DNA of 55,566 bases from Flavobacteriaceae bacterium. Its GTDB lineage: Bacteria > Bacteroidota > Bacteroidia > Flavobacteriales > Flavobacteriaceae. Each line of letters opens with the position of its first letter. Position 1 is the stretch's first letter. The DNA lies in the NCBI GenBank assembly GCA_002721275.1, contig PBJZ01000011.1:26280-81845 (forward strand), written 5' to 3'. Below are positions 8,482 to 15,623 of the stretch, one piece after another. Under the pieces are notes generated by a model. That model did no database searches, was not told the origin of the DNA, and worked only from the letters and a program-made list of their open reading frames with translations. The translations under genes and the position numbers were made by a program.

Positions 8482-9364
8482 AAAATTTGCTGCAATTGAT
8501 ATTGGTTCAAATGCATTAAGAGTTCTCGTCGCAAATGTGTTTACTGATAAAAATGGACATGTTGATTTTTATAAAAATTCATTGATAAGGGTTCCTGTCA
8601 GACTAGGTCAGGATACTTTTACTTTAGGTGAAATAACAAATGGAAATATTCGTAGAATTATCAAGGCAATCAATATTTTCAAAAATATTATTAGAATACA
8701 TAAAGTAACTAAATATAAAGCTTATGCCACTTCAGCACTTAGAGAAGCTAGAAATTGTGATGTGATTGTTGAACTGATTAAAAATAAGACAGGAATTATG
8801 GTTGAATTAATTGATGGAGTAAAGGAAGCCTCATTGATTTCATCTGTTAGATTTTTTGAAAATATTGATAAAAAACTAAATTTTCTTTATGTTGATGTGG
8901 GTGGAGGAAGTACAGAATTGTCAATAATTAGCAATGGAATTAAAATTCAAGAAAAGTCGTTTAAAATTGGTTCCGTTAGACTTTTAAATAATTATGTAGA
9001 TTCTGATATTTGGGATGAAATAAAAGATTGGATAAAAGAGAACACAAATGGCATTGATGATTTATTTCTTATTGGCACGGGTGGAAACATAAACAAAATT
9101 TATAAGATAACATCGTCAAAAAATGATAATATAATCACATTAAATGAGTTAAAAAACTTTAAAAATATTATATATCAATTAAGCTACAGTGAAAGAATTA
9201 TTAAATATCAATTAAACCCTGACAGAGCAGATGTAATTTTACCTGCATTAAAAATTTATTTAAATGTACTAAAATGGAGTGGGGCATCAAAAATTCTTGT
9301 TCCAAGAATTGGTTTGTCAGACGGTATTATCCAGGAACTTATAATTAAAAAACTTCAAAACTAG
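8471..9364 (+). CDS. ppx: Ppx/GppA-type exopolyphosphatase
   Basis: 297 aa, the short two-subdomain form without the C-terminal HD-like extension of E. coli Ppx. It belongs to the actin/Hsp70-fold phosphatases that remove terminal phosphate from polyphosphate, or from pppGpp in the GppA branch. Motifs are FAAIDIGSNALRVLVA at the N-terminus, YATSALREARN near residue 89, LYVDVGGGSTELSI near 139 and LFLIGTGGNINKI near 198. The start lies inside the end of ppk1. The next gene (dnaX tail) is convergent, with a single base between the stops. Which of the two substrates is used cannot be decided from sequence. Confidence 0.93.
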   Translation: MKIEKFAAIDIGSNALRVLVANVFTDKNGHVDFYKNSLIRVPVRLGQDTFTLGEITNGNIRRIIKAINIFKNIIRIHKVTKYKAYATSALREARNCDVIVELIKNKTGIMVELIDGVKEASLISSVRFFENIDKKLNFLYVDVGGGSTELSIISNGIKIQEKSFKIGSVRLLNNYVDSDIWDEIKDWIKENTNGIDDLFLIGTGGNINKIYKITSSKNDNIITLNELKNFKNIIYQLSYSERIIKYQLNPDRADVILPALKIYLNVLKWSGASKILVPRIGLSDGIIQELIIKKLQN

Positions 9365-9365
9365 A

Positions 9366-9956
9366 CTACAAATCTAGATTAAAGGTTTTTTTTAATAAAG
9401 TGATATCTGGGTTTATTGAAATCATTTTTTTATATTTTTGATCGGGTGTGTAGAAGTTTTTTTTCTTGTATTTTGGATTGATTATTATATTAAATGTTAT
9501 CTGTTGATTTTTCAATTTGTCTTTTAAGTATGGAAGTATCAAATCTAATTCATTTGACAATTCTATTTTATTAATTGAGTTTTCAACCTCAAATTCGACT
9601 TCAAAATTCTTTTTTAATTTGGGAATATCCATTTTCAAAATAGATAGTATGTTTTGTTTTCCCTCAAGATCAATTTGTTTTAAGTAATAATTCCAGTATT
9701 TAAGCAAATCATCTATTTTGAAGGGCTTATTATTATCAATATTTTCAATTTTCCTATTTTCTACAATTTGTTTTTTGAATTCAATACTTTTGATCGATAA
9801 CCCTGAGATTTTATTTTCCTTATTGATTGATTGAACACTAGCGTCTGGTTTTCTATATTTTGTTTTTAACTCACTGTGTTTTTCCTCACCTAATTGAATC
9901 TGAATTTTACTATCAGATTTTATTGTGGATTTACTTGGTAGTATTTTATTTAATTT
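9366..9956 (-). CDS. dnaX: DnaX tau C-terminal domain in the -1 frame relative to the AAA+ part
   Basis: This 196-codon segment continues dnaX in another frame. A -1 slip on the A10 run (9954-9963) leads from the end of the upstream frame straight into KLNKILPSKST and on to the stop at 9366. The distal part (DDLLKYWNYYLKQIDL, NILSILKMDIPKL, SNELDLILPYLKDKL, FYTPDQKYKKMISINPDITL, TFNLDL) is the conserved flavobacterial tau tail, which in characterised systems binds DnaB helicase and the alpha polymerase subunit. The open frame itself reaches back to 10001 (TTG), but that 5' part is out-of-frame AAA+ coding sequence. The joined product would be 552 aa. No independent start is convincing, so expression depends on frameshifting or on an assembly error upstream. 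Confidence 0.85.
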   Translation of the reverse strand, partial: KLNKILPSKSTIKSDSKIQIQLGEEKHSELKTKYRKPDASVQSINKENKISGLSIKSIEFKKQIVENRKIENIDNNKPFKIDDLLKYWNYYLKQIDLEGKQNILSILKMDIPKLKKNFEVEFEVENSINKIELSNELDLILPYLKDKLKNQQITFNIIINPKYKKKNFYTPDQKYKKMISINPDITLLKKTFNLDL

Positions 9957-11023
9957 TTTTTTTCTCCATTTATTTGGAGCGAAGCAAGTTGCATTAAGCA
10001 AAGTTCCGAATTTAGTCTTTTATTGACCGATGCTTTATGGTTTATCTCTGCTATTTTTATTATGTTAAGAGCTTCAATTAACCAATTTATTTCGAAAATT
10101 TTTGATTGAATTAAATATGATTTTTTTGTTTCATTATTTAATTCAATCAAATTAACTGATTTGGGATCTTTGCATAAAATCAGTTCTCTTATATGATTAG
10201 CAAAACCATCTAGAAAGTATTTTGTGTCATAACCCTTATTAACTAACTTATCAAATTCTATCAAAATTTGTGCTATGTTATTTTCATTTATCAAAGAAGT
10301 AATTAAAAAATAAGTTTCTGTATCTAAAATATTTAAATTTTTACTTACTTTATCTCTTGTAATTTTTCCCTCAGTAAAACTTATTATTTTATCTAAAATT
10401 GATAGGGCATCACGCATTGCACCCCCTGCATTTTTTGCAATTATAATTAATGCATCTTCTTCGTATTCGATATCTTTTTTATTGCATATAATTTTGAGAT
10501 ACTCTTTAATTTTTTCAGTAGAGATAAGTTTGAAATCATATATTTGACATCTAGACAAAATAGTAGGAATTATTTTATTTTTTTCTGTCGTTGCTAAAAT
10601 AAAAATAGCGTGTTTTGGTGGTTCTTCAAGAGTTTTAAGAAAAGCATTGAATGCTGATGTAGATAGCATATGAGCTTCATCTATTATATAGACCTTAAAA
10701 TTTCCAATTCTAGGTGGCACCCTAACTTGCTCATTTAATCTTTTAATTTCCTCAACACCATTATTTGAAGCAGCATCTAATTCAAAAATATTGTAGGAAT
10801 AATCATCATTTGAGGGGTTGTTGTCGTTATCATTTATCTCTCTAGCTAAAATTCTAGCACAAGATGTTTTACCTACTCCCCTTGGTCCACAAAATAGAAG
10901 TGCCTGAGCAAGTTGATTTGATTTTATAGAATTTATCAGGGTTGATGTAATTATTTCTTGTCCAATTACTTGATCAAATCTTTTTGGTCTGTATTTAAGG
11001 GCAGATACTGTAAAATGATCCAT
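9950..11023 (-). CDS. dnaX: DNA polymerase III clamp-loader subunit gamma/tau, AAA+ part
   Basis: 357 aa in the genomic frame, from the ATG at 11021-11023 (MDHFTVSALKYRPKRFDQV); an upstream TTG would overlap the promoter. DnaX is the motor of the clamp loader that opens the beta clamp. Walker A is LFCGPRGVGKTSCARILA near residue 43, Walker B is VYIIDEAHMLS near 112, and sensor 1 is FILATTEKNKIIPTILSRCQ near 147. Clamp-loader domain III follows. The zinc-binding cysteine module between Walker A and the DAAS motif in E. coli is replaced by an Asp/Asn-rich segment (NDNDNNPSNDDYSYNIFEL). The frame stops at 9950-9952 just after an A10 tract, which makes a gamma-like short protein; the tau tail lies in the -1 frame. 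Confidence 0.93.
   Translation of the reverse strand: MDHFTVSALKYRPKRFDQVIGQEIITSTLINSIKSNQLAQALLFCGPRGVGKTSCARILAREINDNDNNPSNDDYSYNIFELDAASNNGVEEIKRLNEQVRVPPRIGNFKVYIIDEAHMLSTSAFNAFLKTLEEPPKHAIFILATTEKNKIIPTILSRCQIYDFKLISTEKIKEYLKIICNKKDIEYEEDALIIIAKNAGGAMRDALSILDKIISFTEGKITRDKVSKNLNILDTETYFLITSLINENNIAQILIEFDKLVNKGYDTKYFLDGFANHIRELILCKDPKSVNLIELNNETKKSYLIQSKIFEINWLIEALNIIKIAEINHKASVNKRLNSELCLMQLASLQINGEKKN
9954..9963 (-). other. A10 slippery tract in dnaX
   Basis: Ten consecutive A on the minus strand (T on the plus strand) directly follow GGAG and precede TTAA. In the zero frame the tract is read GAA AAA AAA AAT TAA. A one-base backward slip gives AAA TTA AAT and enters the tau tail. Eleven A would restore one open frame. 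Confidence 0.9.
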
Positions 11024-11040
11024 AGTTATTGTATATATAT

Positions 11041-11068
11041 CAAAGATATAAATTGACTTTTTTTTCAA
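11041..11068 (-). promoter_or_regulatory. dnaX promoter (TTG -33, TATCTTTG -7)
   Basis: On the minus strand TATCTTTG (11041-11048) is an exact TAnnTTTG -7 element, with TTG at 11066-11068 and a 17-bp spacer. Initiation would fall near 11034, giving a leader of about 10 nt before the ATG at 11023. It is back to back with the rnpB promoter. Confidence 0.7.
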
Positions 11069-11075
11069 TTTATTT

Positions 11076-11108
11076 TTCGTTATTAATTATTAACAATGTT
11101 TACATTTG
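11076..11108 (+). promoter_or_regulatory. rnpB promoter (-7 TACATTTG)
   Basis: TACATTTG at 11101-11108 is an exact TAnnTTTG element ending about 5 bp before the first base of the RNase P RNA helix P1. A degenerate -33 box TTCG lies at about 11076-11079 with a 21-bp spacer. The close fit to the RNA 5' end supports the prediction. Confidence 0.7.
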
Positions 11109-11112
11109 TATA

Positions 11113-11408
11113 AAGCAGGCTATCTTATTGCTATACGCAATGTATAGAGGAAAGTCCGGACACCATAGAGCAGCATAACGGGTAACACCCGTCCTTTTAT
11201 TTTATAAAAGCGGACAAGTGCAACAGAAAGCAAGTACAGCTCGGCTGTAGTGAAATCGGTAAACTCTATGTGGTGAAACGCCAAGTAAATCTACGTTTTT
11301 GGGTTGCTCGCTCAATGTAGAAGGGTAGGCGGATAGAGCTGATTAGCAATAATCAGTCAAGATAAATAATAAGACTAGACAGAATCCGGCTTATAGGCCT
11401 GCTTTTTT
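11113..11408 (+). ncRNA. rnpB: RNase P RNA (bacterial type A-like)
   Basis: This is the catalytic RNA that removes 5' leaders from tRNA precursors. The hallmark GAGGAAAGTCCGGAC occurs at about 11147-11161 and its partner AGAATCCGGCTTAT at about 11381-11394; these form the P4 core. The ends AAGCAGGCTAT and ATAGGCCTGCTT pair as helix P1. ACAGAAAGCAAGTACAGC and GGTAAACTC (11224 and 11258) are further conserved blocks, and GGGTAGGC near 11323 matches the P15 loop that binds tRNA CCA. It is about 296 nt, short for type A RNAs (E. coli has 377). The P1 3' strand followed by T6 can serve as its terminator. The last 34 nt overlap the convergent rsmD gene. Confidence 0.95.
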
Positions 11409-11935
11409 CTAAACATAGAAAAACAGTTATTTCCATATTTTCTTGAATCAAAAAAGCCAATCAAATTATCAAGTTTAATTTTTTTTGAGTGCTCAACAAT
11501 CATTATTCCATCATCGATTAGTTTATTTTTTAAAATAATTGCAATCATATTATCATATTCTTCATTTGAGTAAGAATACGGTGGATCTGAGAAAACAAGA
11601 TCAAATTTATCAGTGTTGTTGTTTAAATAACTAATCACATTTTTATAGACAACGTTTATTGGAAAATCAAATTCTCTGGCTTTTGTTTTAATAAATTTAA
11701 ATGCTTTATAATTATTTTCAACTGCTATAATTTTTAACGCACCCCGTGAAGCAAATTCAAAGCTTATATTTCCAGTTCCTGAAAATAAGTCAAGAACACT
11801 TAATTTTTCAAATTCAATAAAGTTATTTAAAGTATTGAATAATCCTTCTTTTGATTTACTTGTTGTGGGACGAATATTTATATTTTTTGGGGCAATTATT
11901 TTTCTACCCTTATGACTTCCGGATATTATTTTCAT
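11375..11935 (-). CDS. rsmD: 16S rRNA (guanine966-N2)-methyltransferase
   Basis: 186 aa from the ATG at 11933-11935. A longer frame to 11965 exists, but MKIISGSHKGRKI is the family start. RsmD methylates G966 of 16S rRNA with SAM. Motifs are RPTTSKSKEGLFNTL near residue 22, the SAM loop VLDLFSGTGNISFEFASRGA near 46, and the catalytic DLVFSDPPYSY near 114. The usual protein ends near FSMF. Here 11 further residues (RKKQAYKPDSV) are encoded by the complement of the RNase P RNA 3' end. The start overlaps the end of the DUF3822 gene by 26 bp. Confidence 0.93.
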   Translation of the reverse strand: MKIISGSHKGRKIIAPKNINIRPTTSKSKEGLFNTLNNFIEFEKLSVLDLFSGTGNISFEFASRGALKIIAVENNYKAFKFIKTKAREFDFPINVVYKNVISYLNNNTDKFDLVFSDPPYSYSNEEYDNMIAIILKNKLIDDGIMIVEHSKKIKLDNLIGFFDSRKYGNNCFSMFRKKQAYKPDSV

Positions 11936-12689
11936 AAATTTCAATGATAAAAGGATTAATTTCATACTTATTTTTATAATCTTTTAAAGAAATAAATTCT
12001 ACATTTTCAGTGAATTTCAATGTATCCTCATAAAATTTATGATAAAAATCATACTTGCCTAAAAAACTAATTGTAAAATCATTTTTTAATAATTTCATTT
12101 TTTCAATAATATAAAATATATAATATAAAAAACTTTCTCTGCCTTCATTAGAATAACTATTTGCTAGCTGAAGTTCTTGACCGAAAAACAGAAAAACATT
12201 AAAAAATTCTAATCCAATATTTACATATAATTTATTTTTAAAATTACCTCTATTGTATAATGCTAGGAAATTGTATACGAAAGTATTAATGTGTTTTATT
12301 TTGGTTTCATTTTTAAGTTTATTTAAAAATAATTCGATTTCATTTGAAATTTTATAAATTACTTCAATCAGATGATTTTTTGTAGTATCCGATATTAATT
12401 TATCCCCATCTTCTATTTTATCATTTTTTTCGTAATAATGTTCCTTAAAATTATCATCATAGAGTCTTTTGGGCACAAATAAACTGCTGTTATTAGCTAT
12501 TATAATTTCAATCTTATTGTTCGTTATTAAAGTACTATCTATCCAATTATTAACTTTTTCATTAATTGATAAAGGGAGCATATCAATTGAAATGTATTCA
12601 GAATTAAAATTATCTAGATAATTAAAGCCTTCCTTTCCAATTAAGATTAAGGAGCTGTCATGATGATTCTTTTTATTTTCCCGAGGCAT
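11910..12689 (-). CDS. DUF3822 family protein
   Basis: 259 aa from the ATG at 12687-12689 (MPRENKKNHHDSSLILIG); an ATG at 12713 would lengthen the overlap with the upstream gene. I recognise it as the flavobacterial DUF3822 family by its size, its position before rsmD and the pattern LFVPKRLYD, then VNIGLEFFNVFLF, then SFLYYIFYIIEKMKL and FTISFLGKYDFYHKFYEDTL. The fold resembles a duplicated actin/FtsA-like ATPase with the nucleotide sites lost (from general knowledge, not proven here). Function is unknown. It lies in a three-gene run with a one-TM protein and rsmD. Confidence 0.8.
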   Translation of the reverse strand: MPRENKKNHHDSSLILIGKEGFNYLDNFNSEYISIDMLPLSINEKVNNWIDSTLITNNKIEIIIANNSSLFVPKRLYDDNFKEHYYEKNDKIEDGDKLISDTTKNHLIEVIYKISNEIELFLNKLKNETKIKHINTFVYNFLALYNRGNFKNKLYVNIGLEFFNVFLFFGQELQLANSYSNEGRESFLYYIFYIIEKMKLLKNDFTISFLGKYDFYHKFYEDTLKFTENVEFISLKDYKNKYEINPFIIEIYENNIRKS

Positions 12690-13332
12690 CAAAAATCGTT
12701 GGCCAGTTACCATTTACACTAACGTTTGACATTGACCCTAAAATAATTTCAGATCCATTTACACCATCTACCGAAATTGTTTCATTTTCTTGCTTCAGTA
12801 GATCCTTATTTTGATCAAATAAAACAATATCCTTGGAAACTTTAACTTCAAAAACTGGAACATTATAGTTAACTGTTCCGCTATTTTTGACAATAACATC
12901 AGCATTTATAACAAATTCTGCGTCGATACCTTCAATAGGGACTTTGAACATATTATAATATTCATCGTCTTCTTTAAATAACGAATCTTTGACACTTACA
13001 AAGCCAAGGGTATCAATCACAACGACCTCTTTAAGCATATCTATTCTATAGGTTCTGTCGTATTCAAGATATGATGAATCTCTCTTTTCAACAAGAGTAA
13101 AGATACCTTCATCAATGAATTTTATGAGACTATCAAAGTTGTTTGAGTAAACTCCTTTAACATCTTTATGAGCGATTTGAGCTTTTCGAATTAACTTCAA
13201 TCTGTTTATCACTTTTGAATATCGTATATCTCTTGTTTTGTTAAATTCTATAGGACCCATTACCGAATTATATATCTGGAAACTGAAGAATATCGATAAA
13301 ATCCATAAAAATACTTGAAGTGCTATTTTCAT
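12673..13332 (-). CDS. Conserved one-TM protein of unknown function
   Basis: 219 aa from the ATG at 13330-13332. It begins with one hydrophobic helix, ALQVFLWILSIFFSFQIYNSV (residues about 4-24 in full), followed by a periplasmic or cytoplasmic domain. NKTRDIRYSKVINRLKLIRKAQIAHKD resembles the segment after the N-terminal helix of pseudopilins, yet no prepilin peptidase motif precedes the helix. The C-terminal half is beta-rich with VNYNVPVFEVKVSKDIVLFD. Similar proteins sit beside DUF3822 and rsmD in related genomes, as far as I recall. The 3' end overlaps the DUF3822 gene by 17 bp. I do not recognise a function. Confidence 0.7.
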   Translation of the reverse strand: MKIALQVFLWILSIFFSFQIYNSVMGPIEFNKTRDIRYSKVINRLKLIRKAQIAHKDVKGVYSNNFDSLIKFIDEGIFTLVEKRDSSYLEYDRTYRIDMLKEVVVIDTLGFVSVKDSLFKEDDEYYNMFKVPIEGIDAEFVINADVIVKNSGTVNYNVPVFEVKVSKDIVLFDQNKDLLKQENETISVDGVNGSEIILGSMSNVSVNGNWPTIFDASGK

Positions 13333-13355
13333 ATTATTTAGAATTTGACAAAAAA

Positions 13356-13363
13356 CAAAACTA
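13356..13363 (-). promoter_or_regulatory. Possible -7 element (TAGTTTTG) of the one-TM/DUF3822/rsmD run
   Basis: On the minus strand TAGTTTTG fits TAnnTTTG and lies 24 bp upstream of the ATG at 13332. No good -33 TTTG is found at the expected distance. Confidence 0.3.
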
Positions 13364-13421
13364 CAATTTTTTTTTATTCATAAAAATATTGAATGTTAAT
13401 TATAATATGTAGATTTCGAGG

Positions 13422-14840
13422 ATGATTAAATCAAACCACTTAAATCAATTAAAAAACAGCTTCCCTTTTACTCCAACAAGTGATCAATTTTTATGGTTTG
13501 AATTAATTTCAGAATTTTTAAATTTAGCTACAAAAGATGATATTTTTATATTAAAAGGTTATGCTGGTACAGGTAAATCTACATTAATTTCACATTTAGT
13601 TAATAATCTCAAAATATTTGATTTTAAAGGTGTTTTGCTTGCTCCAACTGGAAGAGCAGCAAAAGTAATCTCAGGTTACTCTAAAAAAAGCTCTTTTACA
13701 ATTCATAAACAAATTTACTTTACCAAAAATCAAAATGAAGTTGGTATCAAATTTTCTTTGAAAAATAACAAATTTAAAAATACCATTTTCATAGTAGATG
13801 AGGCTTCAATGATATCCAATAGTAATAATCAATCAGGTCTGTTTGAAAATGACTCTTTACTTCAAGATCTAATTAAGTATGTTTATAATGGTAATTCATG
13901 CTTTCTAGTTTTTGTTGGGGATACGGCTCAATTACCACCAATTGGTCTTCAAATAAGTCCAGCTTTAGATGATCATGTCTTAGAAAGAAAATTTAATATG
14001 AAAGTTTCCACACTTACATTAAAAAGTGTAGTAAGGCAAGATTTAGACTCAGGAATCTTAAAAAATGCAACTACTTTAAGAACTTTTATTTCAAATGGAA
14101 TTTTTAATGAATTTAAATTTGACATAAAAACATTTGATGATATTATTAAGGTAAATGATGGTGATGAATTGTTGACATATTTAGATACTTCTTTGAGTGA
14201 TTATGGTACTGATGATGTAGTATTTGTAGTAAGATCGAATAAAAGGGCTAATACTTACAATCAGGGTATAAGACGAAGAATATTATCTCTTCACTCATCT
14301 TTGTCGACAGGCGATAAATTGATGGTTGTTAAAAATAATTATTTCTGGTTAAATTCAGATTCCCAAGCGGATTTTATTGCCAATGGTGACATAATCGTAA
14401 TTGAAAAAATCAATAAAATAATAGAAATATACGACTTAAGATTTGCTGAAATTACTGCAAGACTCACAGATTATCCTCAGATGTTACCATTTGAAACTGT
14501 AATTATATTAGATACACTATCTACCAACTTTCCATCAATGAGCCAAAAAGAAACTCAAGCTTTTTATAATTTAGTAAAACAAGACTATGAGAGTGAAAAA
14601 TCAAACTTTAAGAAATATTTAAAGATTAAGAACAATAAATTTTTCAATGCGTTGCAAGTTAAATATTCTTATTGTATCACTTGCCATAAATCCCAAGGAG
14701 GTCAATGGGACAATGTTTTTGTTGAATTTCCATACCTACCTGAAGGTCCTGATAAAGATTTCTTTAGATGGTTGTATACTGCAATTACAAGAGCAAGAAA
14801 GAGACTTTATTTAGTTGGTTTCCCTAAAGAGTATTTTTAA
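13422..14840 (+). CDS. RecD-like ATP-dependent DNA helicase (superfamily 1B)
   Basis: 472 aa. Walker A is LKGYAGTGKSTLISHLV near residue 44, motif Ia is LLAPTGRAAKVIS near 70, Walker B is FIVDEASMIS near 123, and motif III is LVFVGDTAQLPPIG near 160. The C-terminal part holds CITCHKSQGGQWDNVFVEF near 418 and YTAITRARKRLYLVG near 450, as in the UvrD_C_2/RecD end. It lacks the long N-terminal region of RecD and RecD2 and is not beside recB or recC, so it is a stand-alone helicase of the type common in Bacteroidota (often labelled 'exodeoxyribonuclease V subunit alpha'). The role in repair is inferred. It is divergent from the one-TM gene. Confidence 0.88.
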   Translation: MIKSNHLNQLKNSFPFTPTSDQFLWFELISEFLNLATKDDIFILKGYAGTGKSTLISHLVNNLKIFDFKGVLLAPTGRAAKVISGYSKKSSFTIHKQIYFTKNQNEVGIKFSLKNNKFKNTIFIVDEASMISNSNNQSGLFENDSLLQDLIKYVYNGNSCFLVFVGDTAQLPPIGLQISPALDDHVLERKFNMKVSTLTLKSVVRQDLDSGILKNATTLRTFISNGIFNEFKFDIKTFDDIIKVNDGDELLTYLDTSLSDYGTDDVVFVVRSNKRANTYNQGIRRRILSLHSSLSTGDKLMVVKNNYFWLNSDSQADFIANGDIIVIEKINKIIEIYDLRFAEITARLTDYPQMLPFETVIILDTLSTNFPSMSQKETQAFYNLVKQDYESEKSNFKKYLKIKNNKFFNALQVKYSYCITCHKSQGGQWDNVFVEFPYLPEGPDKDFFRWLYTAITRARKRLYLVGFPKEYF

Positions 14841-14885
14841 TTAATTTGATTTATTAATTTTGAATTTTAAAGTAAATACTAAGTA

Positions 14886-15623
14886 ATGAAAATTATTGCA
14901 GCAATTCCCGCGAGATATAATTCAACAAGATTTCCAGGTAAACTTTTGAAAAGGTTAGGCAAAAGAACAGTAATCGAGCAAACATATTTAAATACTTATA
15001 AAACTGACCTTTTTGATGAAGTTTATGTTATAACTGATAATGTTAAAATTAAATCCACGATCAGCTCAATTGGAGGAAAAGTAATTATGAGTAAAAGTGA
15101 ATTTCAATGTGGTACTGACAGGATTTCCTCAGCAATTTCTGGATTGGAGGCAGACATAATAGTTAATGTTCAAGGTGATGAGCCATTTATTGACAAGGAA
15201 TCACTTTCATCTTTGATAAATTGCTTAAAAAATGATAAAAATAGTGACTTTTCAGTTACCTCATTAATGACAAAAATAACCGACACAAAACAAATTCTAG
15301 ATCCAAATACTGTCAAGGTGATTACTGATAATGATGATTACGCGATATATTTTTCAAGATCTGCAATCCCTTTTAAAAGAGATAATATAAAAAAATTTGA
15401 TCATTATAAACATATTGGCATCTATGGATTTAGATATAAAACTTTAAAACAGTTTTCTTTGTGGAAGTTAGGGCCACTTGAAAAATCTGAACAAATCGAG
15501 GGTATTAGATTTATAGAGAATCAAAAAAAAATAAAGATGATTACAACTGATTTTTTGGGCGTTTCGATAGATACTCTCGATGATTTGTTATATGCAAACT
15601 CAATATGGCCTTCAAATGAGTAG
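14886..15623 (+). CDS. kdsB: 3-deoxy-manno-octulosonate cytidylyltransferase
   Basis: 245 aa, the usual size. It activates Kdo as CMP-Kdo for the lipopolysaccharide inner core. The N-terminal AAIPARYNSTRFPGK is the CTP-binding signature; QCGTDRISSA near residue 75 and IIVNVQGDEPFI near 94 carry the metal and substrate residues; IYFSRSAIPF near 155 and HIGIYGFRY near 177 follow. It shows that this organism makes Kdo-containing LPS, in line with lptD at 47735-50380. The stop overlaps the start of the acyltransferase gene by 8 bp. Confidence 0.97.
   Translation: MKIIAAIPARYNSTRFPGKLLKRLGKRTVIEQTYLNTYKTDLFDEVYVITDNVKIKSTISSIGGKVIMSKSEFQCGTDRISSAISGLEADIIVNVQGDEPFIDKESLSSLINCLKNDKNSDFSVTSLMTKITDTKQILDPNTVKVITDNDDYAIYFSRSAIPFKRDNIKKFDHYKHIGIYGFRYKTLKQFSLWKLGPLEKSEQIEGIRFIENQKKIKMITTDFLGVSIDTLDDLLYANSIWPSNE

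Noticed and set aside
9366-10001. Tau tail as an independent gene starting at the TTG at 9999-10001
   Set aside because: Its first 13 codons are out-of-frame AAA+ coding sequence, and the conserved domain fits only as a continuation of dnaX.
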